This document shows positions 31,740 through 41,422 of a stretch of 49,136 nt of DNA, piece after piece. Origin of the DNA: RGIG1995 sp045645205 (lineage in GTDB: Bacteria > Bacillota > Clostridia > Oscillospirales > CAG-272); contig JAZRIJ010000051.1 of assembly GCA_045645205.1 (NCBI GenBank), positions 1 to 49,136 on the forward strand. The letters are read 5' to 3'. The notes beneath the pieces are model-generated. The model did no database searches. It was not told where the DNA came from and was given only the letters and a program-made list of their open reading frames with translations. A program made the translations under genes and the position numbers. Numbering within the stretch: position 1 is the stretch's first letter; each line of letters begins with the position of its first letter.

Positions 31740-32570
31740 TTATACTTTGTCTATGTTTAATATAGTATTGTATATAAGCTTTTGAAAGTGCATTGATACT
31801 TTGTCGGCAGTTTCTTTGACCTCTTCGTGCGTTAGCGGTTTTTTGTTCAAACCTGCAGCCATATTGGATATACAGCTTACCGCGCATACACGCGCTCCCA
31901 TATGATGCGCCGCAATTGCTTCAACGGCTGTGCTCATTCCTACAGCATCAGCGCCTATTATTCTCGCGGCATTTATTTCGGCGGGAGTTTCATATGCAGG
32001 GCCTGTAAACTGGATATATACGCCTTCACGTAGTGGTATATCAAGTTCTTTTGCCGTTGCTTTCAAAATGTTTCGCAAATCTTTATCGTATACGCTTGTC
32101 ATATCGGGAAAACGTAGTCCAAGCTCGTCAATATTCTTTCCAATAAGAGGGGAGGGAACAAAAGACGAAATGTGGTCGGTCAGAGCCATAAGCGTTCCCG
32201 GAACAAATGTTGTGTTTATACCGCCTGCCGCGTTTGTAAGTATTATCTTTTTTGCGCCGAGCATACACATAAGGCGAACCGGCAAAACAACATCGGTCAT
32301 TTTGTAGCCTTCATAGTAGTGTATCCTGCCTTGCATTGCAACTACGGGAATATCTTGAATATATCCAAAAAGAAATTTGCCTGCGTGTCCGCTCACCGTT
32401 GATACCGGGAAACCTTCTATTGAGCTGTATTCAACTGTATCGACTACCTTTATACACTCTCCGAAGCCTCCGAGTCCTGAGCCGAGAACAATGGCAATTC
32501 TTGGTTCAAAGGTTGTTTTTTTTCTTAATTGGTTATAACAACTTAAAAGCTTTTCATATATTGGATTCAT
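31740..32570 (-). CDS. punA: Purine nucleoside phosphorylase (trimeric class)
   Basis: 276 aa. It cleaves guanosine and inosine with phosphate for purine salvage. Key motifs are VLGSGLGGFGE (phosphate loop), MQGRIHYYEGYKM, TNAAGGIN, GPAYETPAEI and the VGMSTAVEAIAAHHMG segment, which mark the trimeric class. AAAGGAT precedes the ATG. It sits between the GtrA-like gene and rnhA in the operon. Confidence 0.94.
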   Translation of the reverse strand: MNPIYEKLLSCYNQLRKKTTFEPRIAIVLGSGLGGFGECIKVVDTVEYSSIEGFPVSTVSGHAGKFLFGYIQDIPVVAMQGRIHYYEGYKMTDVVLPVRLMCMLGAKKIILTNAAGGINTTFVPGTLMALTDHISSFVPSPLIGKNIDELGLRFPDMTSVYDKDLRNILKATAKELDIPLREGVYIQFTGPAYETPAEINAARIIGADAVGMSTAVEAIAAHHMGARVCAVSCISNMAAGLNKKPLTHEEVKETADKVSMHFQKLIYNTILNIDKV

Positions 32571-32574
32571 TGTG

Positions 32575-32994
32575 TTATCCTTTCTTTCTGAAAACTATCA
32601 GCTTACTGAAAATGTAGTTGAGTATAATTACAACTACTGAAACTACCACCTTGGTTATTATATCGTTTATGTTCATCAAATTGCCCATAACAAAAAACAT
32701 ACCGCTGTTAAGAACAAGCGTTACTGTACGCAGAGATGCAAATGTTGCAAACTGTGATAAAAGACTTTTGATATCCATTGACTTATCTTCAAATACAAAC
32801 AGCTTGTTTGTAATGTATGCAAATATTATGGCAACTATCTGAGATAGTATATTTGCAACATTTTGTTCTAAAGAAAACAGTCTTGTAAGTAAATAATAGG
32901 AAACAAAGTCAACGGCGGTCGTTAATACCCCAAAGAAAAGGTAGCTTATCATTTCTTTATATTTAAAAAATAATTCTTTTGCTCTCTTTATCAT
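32575..32994 (-). CDS. GtrA-family membrane protein
   Basis: 139 aa with four predicted membrane helices and the family opening YLFFGVLTTAVDFVSYYLLTRLF. GtrA proteins are proposed flippases for polyprenyl-linked sugars used in wall or teichoic acid glycosylation. Its start overlaps the stop of rnmV by four bases. No glycosyltransferase partner is adjacent. Confidence 0.88.
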   Translation of the reverse strand: MIKRAKELFFKYKEMISYLFFGVLTTAVDFVSYYLLTRLFSLEQNVANILSQIVAIIFAYITNKLFVFEDKSMDIKSLLSQFATFASLRTVTLVLNSGMFFVMGNLMNINDIITKVVVSVVVIILNYIFSKLIVFRKKG

Positions 32995-33584
32995 TTGGTT
33001 GTCTCGCTTTCCTTTATTAATTCCTTGTATTCATCATATGAGTACATATAGTTTAACGCATCGAGCAATGCATTTGTCGATATGTTTAAGGGGAGGTGGA
33101 GTTTGGTTTTTAGCCTGTTTCTTTTTTCTGCGCTGTCTGGAGCGCCTGTCAGACCGTCTTGAAAAAAATCGGATTTGGTTATAAGTATCTTGTTGCTTTT
33201 CTGTTCTTGGGATTCAAAGGGGAGAAAAAGCTTTCGCAACGTGTTGGGTGAAATGCCTTCGACTCCGAGGTATCCCTCTTTTGATGGAGCGCTTTTTCTC
33301 TTTTCCTTGCCTTTAATTTGGGGCGGATAAAGGTGAATAATTTTTTCTTTTGGTAATATTGAGTTTAAGTAATTTCGTATTACCAATCCCGCTCCGTCGC
33401 TGTCGGTAAGAATTATAACACCTTTTTTTTCAGCAAGCTGTCTGATATACTCTTTTGTTTCATCAGATTTAAACAGAGAAAAACCGTCTGTTTTTATTAT
33501 TTGACCGTCAATTATTGATTTAAGTTTAATTGCGTCATATTTTCCTTCAACAATGACGGGAATTTCAAGCTTGATTTTTTTCAT
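32991..33584 (-). CDS. rnmV: Ribonuclease M5
   Basis: 197 aa with an N-terminal TOPRIM domain: the Glu of VIVEGKYDA (about 14) and DSDGAG near 62-67 are the metal ligands. A C-terminal DUF4093-like region follows. RNase M5 performs the final maturation of 5S rRNA in Firmicutes. Four-base overlaps join it to holA upstream and to the GtrA-like gene downstream. In Bacillus it is paired with ksgA; here it is paired with holA. Confidence 0.85.
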   Translation of the reverse strand: MKKIKLEIPVIVEGKYDAIKLKSIIDGQIIKTDGFSLFKSDETKEYIRQLAEKKGVIILTDSDGAGLVIRNYLNSILPKEKIIHLYPPQIKGKEKRKSAPSKEGYLGVEGISPNTLRKLFLPFESQEQKSNKILITKSDFFQDGLTGAPDSAEKRNRLKTKLHLPLNISTNALLDALNYMYSYDEYKELIKESETTK

Positions 33585-34624
33585 CTTATCCTACCTGTCA
33601 TTGACAGCTTAATAAGTAAAATATCAAGAACGGTATAGCTGTCAAAATTAGATGATTTAATTTTAACATCTGCCTCGTGACATAATTCGATAGCCTTCTC
33701 AAGACCGTTTTTGCTTAAAGTATTTGCCCTCTGTACATAAAGCCCTGCCTTATATTCGTGCATCTTTATTTTTTGCGCTATTTCAGCTTTGAGTAAACCT
33801 GCTTCAAGGAGGATCTTTACAGTGTAAAGATCGGAGTATATACGCATAATACTACCGAGAATTATCTCAGGTGCTTCACGGTGAAGCTTCATATCGGACA
33901 TGATTGCAAAAGCTCTTTCGGAGTCTCCGTTTAGTACAGCGTTTGAAAAATCAAAGGTGTCGATCTCGTTTACGGAAGCTGAGACTGTGTGTATATCGGC
34001 TTCTGTAACAGTGTTCCTACCGTTTTGAAGAACATAAGCCACAAGCTTTGTTATCTCGTGGTTAAGGGTCGTCATATCCCTTCCGCAGTATCTGACGATA
34101 TTATTACATATGTTTGCATCGGCATTTACCTTATATACAGCAAAATGTTTTTGTATCCATGCGGCAAGACGTGCGGGGGATTCTTTTGAAAAACCTACTA
34201 TTTTTACTACCTTGTCGAGTTTTGCAAGTAGCTTTGACGGTTTTTTTTCAGTACCCGCATCAAAATTTTCGGGGCGTGTGTCAAATATAACAACAACATC
34301 TTCATATGTTGATAATTCTGCCACACAGTCCTCAAAAAAAGACATATCATCTTCGGAAACTTTTTTCCATTCTACATCATATATGTTAAAAAACCTCTTG
34401 CTCATATCCATAGAGGGTATTGAGGCCATATCCATTAACTGCTGACATATATCGACCAAAGACAGCCCCTCTCCCGAAATGCTAAGTGCATTTGCTCCGC
34501 TGGGGGTAATGCATTTTTTGGTAAGGTTAATATAATGCTGTTTCAGATATTGTTCTTCGCCGTAGAACAGGAAAACACCGTGTATATTTTCTTTCACAAG
34601 CTTTCCAAACTCTGTCGGTGTCAT
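33581..34624 (-). CDS. holA: DNA polymerase III subunit delta
   Basis: 347 aa, usual for the clamp-loader delta subunit. FLFYGEEQYLKQHYI at residues 17-31 is the family's N-terminal strand-loop, with a degenerate P-loop region. FVKIVGFSKESPARLAAWIQKHF and the C-terminal helical collar (HREAPEIILGSIMRIYSDLY) fit the family. It opens the beta clamp for loading on DNA. AGAGG lies before the ATG; it is linked by overlap to rnmV. Confidence 0.9.
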   Translation of the reverse strand: MTPTEFGKLVKENIHGVFLFYGEEQYLKQHYINLTKKCITPSGANALSISGEGLSLVDICQQLMDMASIPSMDMSKRFFNIYDVEWKKVSEDDMSFFEDCVAELSTYEDVVVIFDTRPENFDAGTEKKPSKLLAKLDKVVKIVGFSKESPARLAAWIQKHFAVYKVNADANICNNIVRYCGRDMTTLNHEITKLVAYVLQNGRNTVTEADIHTVSASVNEIDTFDFSNAVLNGDSERAFAIMSDMKLHREAPEIILGSIMRIYSDLYTVKILLEAGLLKAEIAQKIKMHEYKAGLYVQRANTLSKNGLEKAIELCHEADVKIKSSNFDSYTVLDILLIKLSMTGRIR

Positions 34625-34636
34625 AAAAATAACCTC

Positions 34637-35155
34637 TTATTCTTTAAATTCAAGGGTATAGACATTATGCTCGGTTCTGATTCCGTGCATTTCTATATCA
34701 TAGTCAAGGACTATTTTGCCAAAAGACTGGTGGAAATCGTTTATAATATCATTTGTACAAATGCAGAAAGAGAAGGGTAGATTGCCGATACAATATGAAC
34801 AGTTTCGTCGGGGGAATTCGGTATCAAACATTAAAGATGCAGGTGCTGCGCCCCGTCTTATGAGGTTTATCATGGTGGGGAGGTTTTTTTTGAATCTTAA
34901 AGTCGATTCAATATCCGACATACCCAAAGCTTCGTTTTCTTTGTATGTTATTTCAACGGTATTTTCTTTTATAATAAGAGTACCCTCGGTGGAAAATTCA
35001 ATGCATTCGTCGTATTCTACGTTGTCAGAAGCGTATTCAACGGTTGGCGCACAACCCTTCTGACCAAAGGGGTTTGTGTCTGAGTTTTCCAGATCGGTTA
35101 TAAACGAGCGAATGTTTATTTTGATTTTTTTTGTAATAATATCATTTGAATTCAT
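34637..35155 (-). CDS. DUF1934 (YwiB-like) beta-barrel protein
   Basis: 172 aa, slightly longer than the common family length. The last half, LRFKKNLPTMINLIRRGAAPASLMFDTEFPRRNCSY and LDYDIEMHGIRTEHNVYTLEF, matches the calycin-like DUF1934 pattern with alternating strands. The biochemical role is unknown; family members usually sit near RNA polymerase delta or arginyl-tRNA synthetase genes. Here it is between the SanA-like gene and holA. Confidence 0.78.
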   Translation of the reverse strand: MNSNDIITKKIKINIRSFITDLENSDTNPFGQKGCAPTVEYASDNVEYDECIEFSTEGTLIIKENTVEITYKENEALGMSDIESTLRFKKNLPTMINLIRRGAAPASLMFDTEFPRRNCSYCIGNLPFSFCICTNDIINDFHQSFGKIVLDYDIEMHGIRTEHNVYTLEFKE

Positions 35156-35173
35156 CTTAATTATTCCTGTGTT

Positions 35174-35884
35174 TTAGTCATTAGTTAAGTTACCGTTTCC
35201 ACTGACGGGAATAGCATCACCGAGATATGTTGGTTTCGGCTTAAAAATGCAGTAAACAAAATCCTTGTCTCTCGCAAGCACCTCACGAAGCTCTCTGTAC
35301 AGTCTGCCTGCATACTGTTGCGGATCTGAGGCGTAGCCTGTTGCTTCGACTCCCAGTTTGTTTGATATGTAAAGTGCCCTGAATAAATGATATTTTTGTG
35401 TAACAATGATTATTTTTTCAGCCTCAAAAACATCTCTTGCGCGATAGATGCTTTCGTAAGTAGAAAAGCCTGCATGATCCATAAAAATATCTTCGGAGGG
35501 AACACCTTTTTCTATGGCATAGTTTTTCATAATATTTACTTCATCGTAGTCGTCCCGACCGTGATCTCCGCTCATTAGAAGCTTAGGGGCTGCACCGTTT
35601 TTATATAGCTCAACAGCGTAGTCGAGCCTGTCCTGAAGCATTGGACTCGGTTTGCCGTTTCTGACGCCTGCGCCCAACACAAGTATGCAGTCATAGCTAC
35701 CATTAAATTCGGTCATTATCTGCTTTTTTGTCGATTTCAGTACAAAAAAATTAATGCCAAAGACAAATATACATACAATGATACCAATAATAAATAATAT
35801 ATTAATAACTTTTTTAAAAGTAATTGTTTTTAATCTCACAGTCATATTCTCGGAGTCGGTATTTTGGAATTTAAACCATTTCAT
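35174..35884 (-). CDS. SanA/YdcF-family (DUF218) membrane protein
   Basis: 236 aa with a membrane helix at about residues 28-52 and an extracellular DUF218 domain: CILVLGAGVRNGKPSPMLQDRL, LLMSGDHGRDDYDE, and VTQKYHLFRALYI are the signature. SanA/YdcF proteins act at the envelope and affect barrier function and peptidoglycan or lipid carrier processes; the reaction is not settled. GGAGAAA lies before the ATG, and it is the first gene of the long minus-strand operon. Confidence 0.87.
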   Translation of the reverse strand: MKWFKFQNTDSENMTVRLKTITFKKVINILFIIGIIVCIFVFGINFFVLKSTKKQIMTEFNGSYDCILVLGAGVRNGKPSPMLQDRLDYAVELYKNGAAPKLLMSGDHGRDDYDEVNIMKNYAIEKGVPSEDIFMDHAGFSTYESIYRARDVFEAEKIIIVTQKYHLFRALYISNKLGVEATGYASDPQQYAGRLYRELREVLARDKDFVYCIFKPKPTYLGDAIPVSGNGNLTND

Positions 35885-36038
35885 TCTGCTGTTTCTCCGT
35901 AATTATTATATTTATATAATTATATATTATCATAAAGCAAAATAAGTGTCAATAAATAAATTTATTTAAAACCGAATGTAATTAAAAAAATAAGGACAGA
36001 ATAATAAAAAAGCATTAATTACAAAAGAGGAAAATGAT

Positions 36039-36692
36039 ATGAAAAAGTTTTTTTACGGTGCAAAGGTGAGTATTGTTACGGTTATGATAATGTGTGCTGT
36101 GATGACAGTTTACACTTTGTTTTATAATAGCGCTGTTGAAACAAGAATAAAAAGCGGTTCTGAAGGAGACAGAGTTGTTGTAGTACAGGAAAAGCTGAAG
36201 GAACTGGGACTTTATGACGGTAAATGTGATGGAGTTTATGATATTGATACTGCTGATGCGGTAAGGCGGTTTCAAGAATATAACGGAATTTATGCTAATG
36301 GTGTTTGCGGTAATGAGACACTGCAGGCAATGGGGCTGAATATATACACATACAGCGAGTTTGAGGTTGATGTACTTGCAAAGCTTATTGAAGCTGAAGC
36401 AGGAGATACAGACCTGCAAACAATGACTGCTGTAGGAGCTGTTGTTATGAACAGGGTGAGAGATGCAAGTTTTCCCGATACGGTCTTACAGGTAGTATAT
36501 TCGGGTGGCTCGTTTGATTCAATTGTTTACGGAACTATTGATGATGCAAAACCCTCGGAACTTGCATACAGAGCAGCAGAGGATGCATTAATGGGTTATG
36601 ACCCCACAGACGGAGCATTATATGTACTTCACGGCGGTAGTAGAGGTAGGTTGGTAACCATGCAGAGCGATAATATTTATTTTGCAAGATAA
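36039..36692 (+). CDS. SleB/CwlJ-type cell-wall hydrolase with peptidoglycan-binding domain
   Basis: 217 aa. An N-terminal membrane or signal segment (about 9-30) is followed by a PG_binding_1 domain (about 34-92: GSEGDRVVVVQEKLKELGLYDGKCDGVYDIDTADAVRRFQ) and a Hydrolase_2 domain (about 108-217) with the catalytic Glu in LIEAEAGD and the AVGAVVMNRV motif. SleB is a lytic transglycosylase that degrades spore cortex at germination. GAGG lies before the ATG. It is monocistronic, with its own terminator. Confidence 0.92.
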   Translation: MKKFFYGAKVSIVTVMIMCAVMTVYTLFYNSAVETRIKSGSEGDRVVVVQEKLKELGLYDGKCDGVYDIDTADAVRRFQEYNGIYANGVCGNETLQAMGLNIYTYSEFEVDVLAKLIEAEAGDTDLQTMTAVGAVVMNRVRDASFPDTVLQVVYSGGSFDSIVYGTIDDAKPSELAYRAAEDALMGYDPTDGALYVLHGGSRGRLVTMQSDNIYFAR

Positions 36693-36694
36693 TG

Positions 36695-36721
36695 AAAAAA
36701 AAGCCCTTAAGGGCTTTTTTT
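36695..36721. terminator. Terminator between the convergent SleB-like and rnr genes
   Basis: AAAAAAAGCCCTTAAGGGCTTTTTTT: a perfectly symmetric stem with A and T flanks, usable in both directions. Confidence 0.9.
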
Positions 36722-36745
36722 CGTGGGTAATAATCAGCAAACGGC

Positions 36746-38887
36746 TTATTGTATAACTCTCATATCGGTCTTGCGTGTAATTATATCTACGTTTTCAATG
36801 AGGACTTCGACTTCCATACCGAGACTGTATTTACGGCTTCCGCTCGAAAGGGTATAGTTTCTTTCGTCGAAGTCATAATAGCCGTCGAGGGAGGATATGG
36901 GAACAAGACCCTCGCAGGTATTTTCAAGCTCAACAAAGAAGCCGAATGAGGCGACACTTGTAATAACTCCCTTAAATGTCTGTCCGATGTAGTTCAACAT
37001 ATACACCGATTTGTAAAGGTCTTCTATATCCCTTTCAGCCATCTGGGCTTTAACTTCGTTTTCACTTGAATTAATTGCCGCTTGTGTTGCAAATGCGGTA
37101 TATTTACCGATATTTTTCTCATTTATTTGATTTTTTAATACTTTTTTTATTATTCTATGTGTTGCAAGGTCGGGATAACGTCTTATGGGCGAGGTGAAGT
37201 GGCAATATTTATCAATAGCTAATCCGAAATGAGACTGACAGCTTGAAGAGTACCGCGCTTTCATAAGAGAGCGGAGCAGTATTTTTGATAAAATACCATC
37301 TAAATTTTTTTCTTTTGCTTCTGCCATCACACGTCGCAAGGCAGTTGGGTGAAGTGTCTTTGTGTGCAGAGGCGAAGTATTTATACCGAGATTATAGGCG
37401 AATAGGTCAAAGCCCCTTATTTTTTCGGGATCGGGGTTTTCATGAATACGGTAAACGCAGGGCATATCACGCCAAGACAGCCAATTTGCAACACCCTCGT
37501 TTGCACACAGCATAAATTGTTCAATAAGCATTTCGGTAATACCGCGTTCAACCTTTATAATGTCTGTCGGTTCGTTATACTCGTTTACTATAATCTTTGC
37601 TTCGCTTGTTTCGATATCAAGAGCGCCCCTTTTTGCGCTTTTTTTGTTGAGTATATTATAAAGTTCAAGCATTGTGGGAAGAGAGTCATTTAAAATACAT
37701 GAGTATTTATTATAATATTCCGAGTCTTTACCGTTTTCGACAACATCGTTTAACTCCGAGTACACACCTCTTACCTTTGAGTTGATAATGCTTTCTTTCA
37801 GGTCAACATCAACTATTTCACCATTTTTGTCAAGCGTAACAAAAGCAGAAAGGGTATATCTGTCAACTCCTGCATTAAGAGAGCAGATACCGTTTGATAA
37901 GGCTTTTGGAAGCATGGGAACAACTTTATCCGCAAAGTAAACGCTTGTACCTCTGACAAAAGCTTCTTTATCAAGCTCCGAGTCTTCTGTTACATAGTGG
38001 GATACATCTGCGATATGAACTCCAAGAATATAACCGTTATCTGTTTTTTCGACAGAAATAGCATCATCAAGGTCTTTGGCATCCTTACCGTCTATGGTAA
38101 ATATGGTTTCATATCTTAAATCCAGTCTTTCGGCGGGCAATAAATTGCTATCAGAAAGCTTGTCCGCCATATCAAGAACGTGTTTGGGAAACAAAGTTTT
38201 AATATTGTGGCTGTGCAGAATTGCGTTGTAATTTGCGAGCAGGGAGTCACTTTCACCGAACACGGTTATAATTTTGCCTTTACCTGCATTTCTTGCGGTG
38301 GGGTATTTGATTATCTCAACTTCTACCTTGTCTCCGACGTCTGCATCTGACAGGTCGTTTTTATCAATTATTATATCAATATTAAGTTTTTTGTTGTCGG
38401 GAACAATGTAAAACAGCGGTCTTGCCTTATTTCTTCCTTTTGAGACAAGAAGAGTTCCGGTGAAGGAGGTTGTGCCGTGGGAAACAATTTTGATTATTTT
38501 ACCTTCATCGCTTTGTCCCTGTGTAATGCGATTTTTTGGTTTTGTCAAACTGACTAACACTGTATCTCCCTCAATTGCATCAAGGGTATTATCTCGCGGA
38601 ATAAAAATATCTCTGTCCTTTGTTACTGCTCCCTCGGGGGTAACAAAGCCAAAGCCTTTTGCGGATGCGCGAAAAGTACCTCTTACAACGCCGGAAAATC
38701 TAACAGCCATTATTTTGCCTTTTTTTGTATAGACAAGTTCGCCCTCTTTTTCAAGCGCGCCCAACGCCTTGTAAAAAGAGTCATATTCATTTGAGTCATC
38801 TCCACATATAACTGAATACAGTTCGTACGGTTTATACGCCATATCTTCTTCACTTAAAAAATTTTTAATTTTTTCTTTTAATTCCAT
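36746..38887 (-). CDS. rnr: Ribonuclease R
   Basis: The start is the ATG at 38887 with GGAGA about 12 bases upstream, giving 713 aa; a frame 84 codons longer runs antisense-like through secG and has no signal. An N-terminal winged-helix segment (MELKEKIKNFLSEEDMAYKPYELY), cold-shock OB domains (VVRGTFRASAKGFGFV), the RNB catalytic domain with DGKDAKDLDDAISV, and a C-terminal S1 domain (GVITSVASFGFFVELE) are in the standard order. It degrades structured RNA 3' to 5'. It is next to secG, as in many Firmicutes (secG-rnr, often with smpB). Confidence 0.96.
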   Translation of the reverse strand: MELKEKIKNFLSEEDMAYKPYELYSVICGDDSNEYDSFYKALGALEKEGELVYTKKGKIMAVRFSGVVRGTFRASAKGFGFVTPEGAVTKDRDIFIPRDNTLDAIEGDTVLVSLTKPKNRITQGQSDEGKIIKIVSHGTTSFTGTLLVSKGRNKARPLFYIVPDNKKLNIDIIIDKNDLSDADVGDKVEVEIIKYPTARNAGKGKIITVFGESDSLLANYNAILHSHNIKTLFPKHVLDMADKLSDSNLLPAERLDLRYETIFTIDGKDAKDLDDAISVEKTDNGYILGVHIADVSHYVTEDSELDKEAFVRGTSVYFADKVVPMLPKALSNGICSLNAGVDRYTLSAFVTLDKNGEIVDVDLKESIINSKVRGVYSELNDVVENGKDSEYYNKYSCILNDSLPTMLELYNILNKKSAKRGALDIETSEAKIIVNEYNEPTDIIKVERGITEMLIEQFMLCANEGVANWLSWRDMPCVYRIHENPDPEKIRGFDLFAYNLGINTSPLHTKTLHPTALRRVMAEAKEKNLDGILSKILLRSLMKARYSSSCQSHFGLAIDKYCHFTSPIRRYPDLATHRIIKKVLKNQINEKNIGKYTAFATQAAINSSENEVKAQMAERDIEDLYKSVYMLNYIGQTFKGVITSVASFGFFVELENTCEGLVPISSLDGYYDFDERNYTLSSGSRKYSLGMEVEVLIENVDIITRKTDMRVIQ

Positions 38888-38915
38888 TAAATTTATAATC
38901 TCCAAAAAAATAAAT

Positions 38916-38948
38916 AATCCGCCCTTTTTTGAAAAGGCGGATTTGTTT
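38916..38948 (-). terminator. Hairpin between secG and rnr
   Basis: AATCCGCC pairs with GGCGGATT around an A/T loop. On the minus strand it follows the secG stop, so it may attenuate read-through into rnr. Confidence 0.65.
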
Positions 38949-38957
38949 TCAAAGTTC

Positions 38958-39356
38958 TCAGGCTTGTGTAGAGGCTGCAGTTTCAGCTTTTGTTTCCTCG
39001 GAAGTTTCAGAGTTTGTTTCCTCAGGTTTTTTCTCTTCCTCAGTTTTTTCTGTTTCTTCAACGGGATTTTCGAGCAACGAGCTGTTGTCTTCAAAAAACT
39101 TGTCGTAGTCTGCATCATCCTGAATAACATAAACTGCAAGTACGATTACAACGAAAACTATACCAACAATGGTGGTGAGCTTAGCAAGCTTCTTATCCCA
39201 ACCTTTAGATTTTGTTTTACCAAAGAATGTTTCAGATGATCCGCCGCCTACAGCGCCCATACCTTTTGATTTGCCTTGTTGCATAAGTACGGCAATAATA
39301 AGAAATATTGCGGCTATTAAAAGTATAACACCTAAAACAATATTCAATACGTCCAT
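38958..39356 (-). CDS. secG: Preprotein translocase subunit SecG
   Basis: 132 aa with two membrane helices (about 3-22 and 58-80) and the conserved MQQGKSKGMGAVGGGSSETFFGKTKSKGWDKKL loop. SecG stimulates SecYEG translocation. The family is usually 75-85 aa; here a 50-residue acidic Glu/Thr-rich tail follows the second helix, an unusual extension. GGAGG lies before the ATG. It is upstream of rnr. Confidence 0.92.
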   Translation of the reverse strand: MDVLNIVLGVILLIAAIFLIIAVLMQQGKSKGMGAVGGGSSETFFGKTKSKGWDKKLAKLTTIVGIVFVVIVLAVYVIQDDADYDKFFEDNSSLLENPVEETEKTEEEKKPEETNSETSEETKAETAASTQA

Positions 39357-39493
39357 TTATATAACCTCCGGATAGTTAAATCTTTTTTCACACTTTTTTA
39401 GGCAGTAGGAATATAATAACATAAAAATCTTCTAATTGCAATAGTATTTTCAACTTTTTTTGCTAAAATAACGTTTTTTTGGTTATTAATTGT

Positions 39494-41167
39494 TTACACG
39501 TTCATAACAAGGGGTAAAATCATAGGCTTTCTGTTGGTTTTTTCCACAAGATATCTGCTGACCTTATCTTTTACACGGCTTTTCATTTGTGTCCAGTCTG
39601 TAATATCGTCTTCAAGGCAGTCCCAAAGGGCATCTGTTGCAATATCCTTTACTGCATCCAGTAATTCTTCAGACTCTCTTACATATACAAATCCTCTTGA
39701 AATAATATCCGGTCCGGAAATGATAGTACGTTCTTCTATATCTACAGTTGCAACCACAACTATAAGTCCGTCGAGAGCAAGGTGACGTCTGTCGCGAAGT
39801 ACAATATTTCCAACATCACCTATGCCGTAGCCGTCAACAAGCACACGTCCAGATGGAACTGTTCCATTAAATCTGATACCTTTTTTGTCTATCTCGATAA
39901 CCTTGCCTATATCGCTGACAAGTATGTTTTGTTCGGGCATACCCATTTGAAGAGCAAGAGCCCTATGTTGCATAAGATGTCTGCATTCTCCGTGAATGGG
40001 AACAAAATATTTTGGCTTTGTAAGGGCGTGCATAAGCTTCAGCTCCTCTTGACAGCCGTGGCCCGATACGTGAACTTCAATAAGATTGTCCTGAAATACA
40101 GACACACCTTTTTTCATAAGCTCGTTTATTATTTTGTTTACAAGCTTTTCGTTTCCGGGAATGGGATGCGCGCTGATAACTACAAGATCATTTGAATCAA
40201 GGGTAACTTTGTCATGATCGGAAAAAGCCATTCTGTAAAGCGCAGACATAGGCTCGCCCTGACTTCCTGTCGTAACAAGTGTAAGCTGGTCGGGTCTGTA
40301 TCTTTTTATGTCGTTTATATCAATAAGTGTTCCTTCCGGAATGTTCATATAACCAAGCTCATTTGCCGCGCGGACAATGTTTTGCATACTTCTGCCGAGG
40401 ACTGCGACCTTGCGGTTGTATTTTTCGCTTGTATTAATTATTTGTTGAACACGGTGGACGTTTGAGGAAAATGTTGCTACAACAATTCTCTTTTCGGTAT
40501 GGTGCATAAAAATATTTTCAAGAGAAGCCCCTACCGTTTTTTCAGACATAGTATAACCTGGGTGTTCTGCGTTGGTAGACTCGCATAAAAGCAGGGTAAC
40601 ACCCTTATTTCCTAGTTCTCCCAGTCTTGTTATATCCATCATTCCGCCATCAACCGGAGTAAGATCCAGCTTGAAGTCTCCCGAATGGATAACCGTACCG
40701 AGCGGAGTCTTTATTGCAAGGCAACAGGCATCGGCAATGGAGTGGTTTACATGTATAAACTCAACATTAAATGCTCCTGCTTTCACCGTATCTCCCGGTT
40801 TTACGCAAATAAGCTCAGGGGTATTATCAAGAATATGCTCGGTAAGCTTGTTTTCGATTATTCCTAAAGTGAGCTTTGTTCCGTAGATGGGAGGGTTTAT
40901 TGAACGCAACACATAAGGAATTGCGCCTATATGGTCTTCGTGACCGTGGGTTAGAAAAATTCCTCTGATTTTTGAGCTGTTTTTTTCAAGATAAGATATA
41001 TCGGGAATAACAAGGTCAACGCCCAACATTTCGTTGTCGGGGAAGCCTATACCGCAGTCAACGATTATAATATCATCCTGATATTCAAAAACTGTAATAT
41101 TTTTGCCTACTTCGTTTAAACCGCCAAGGCTGATAACACGAAGCTTTGCGTTATTCTTTTTTGGCAT
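39494..41167 (-). CDS. rnj: Ribonuclease J
   Basis: 557 aa. A metallo-beta-lactamase domain with FLTHGHEDHIG near residue 74, a beta-CASP insert (SSNVHRVQQII, HVSGHGCQEELKLM, HGECRHLM) and a C-terminal domain make the standard RNase J layout. It combines endonuclease and 5' to 3' exonuclease activities in mRNA decay and rRNA maturation. Whether it is the J1 or J2 type cannot be told from this sequence alone. AAAGGAC lies before the ATG. Confidence 0.94.
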   Translation of the reverse strand: MPKKNNAKLRVISLGGLNEVGKNITVFEYQDDIIIVDCGIGFPDNEMLGVDLVIPDISYLEKNSSKIRGIFLTHGHEDHIGAIPYVLRSINPPIYGTKLTLGIIENKLTEHILDNTPELICVKPGDTVKAGAFNVEFIHVNHSIADACCLAIKTPLGTVIHSGDFKLDLTPVDGGMMDITRLGELGNKGVTLLLCESTNAEHPGYTMSEKTVGASLENIFMHHTEKRIVVATFSSNVHRVQQIINTSEKYNRKVAVLGRSMQNIVRAANELGYMNIPEGTLIDINDIKRYRPDQLTLVTTGSQGEPMSALYRMAFSDHDKVTLDSNDLVVISAHPIPGNEKLVNKIINELMKKGVSVFQDNLIEVHVSGHGCQEELKLMHALTKPKYFVPIHGECRHLMQHRALALQMGMPEQNILVSDIGKVIEIDKKGIRFNGTVPSGRVLVDGYGIGDVGNIVLRDRRHLALDGLIVVVATVDIEERTIISGPDIISRGFVYVRESEELLDAVKDIATDALWDCLEDDITDWTQMKSRVKDKVSRYLVEKTNRKPMILPLVMNV

Positions 41168-41218
41168 AAAATGTCCTTTCTTTCAAAACAATAAAGTAAA
41201 ATAAAACAAAACGAAAAG

Positions 41219-41252
41219 ACAAAGCATATGGATAAATACGCTTTGTTTTTTT
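41219..41252 (+). terminator. Hairpin with T-run between the RNase J gene and the 94-aa gene
   Basis: ACAAAGC pairs with GCTTTGT, with imperfect inner pairing, followed by TTTTTT. On the minus strand it could end the transcript of the 94-aa gene. The bases from there to 41422 hold no convincing gene. Confidence 0.6.
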
Positions 41253-41422
41253 ATATGTACCATAAGAATATACGTCGTGCCCGGCGTTCTGCATTGTCTT
41301 TCCTTTGAAATAGGGAAATGAGACGGAATATTCCTATGTTTTTTGTAAACGCACAATTAATACAGTAAATATAATAACAAAAAAATATGAATAGATTATG
41401 TCCAAAACAAATTTGTTTTATA

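Noticed and set aside
36746..39139. 797-aa version of RNase R
   Set aside because: The extra 84 residues overlap secG and are Lys/Leu-rich out-of-frame sequence; the true start has a ribosome site at 38887.
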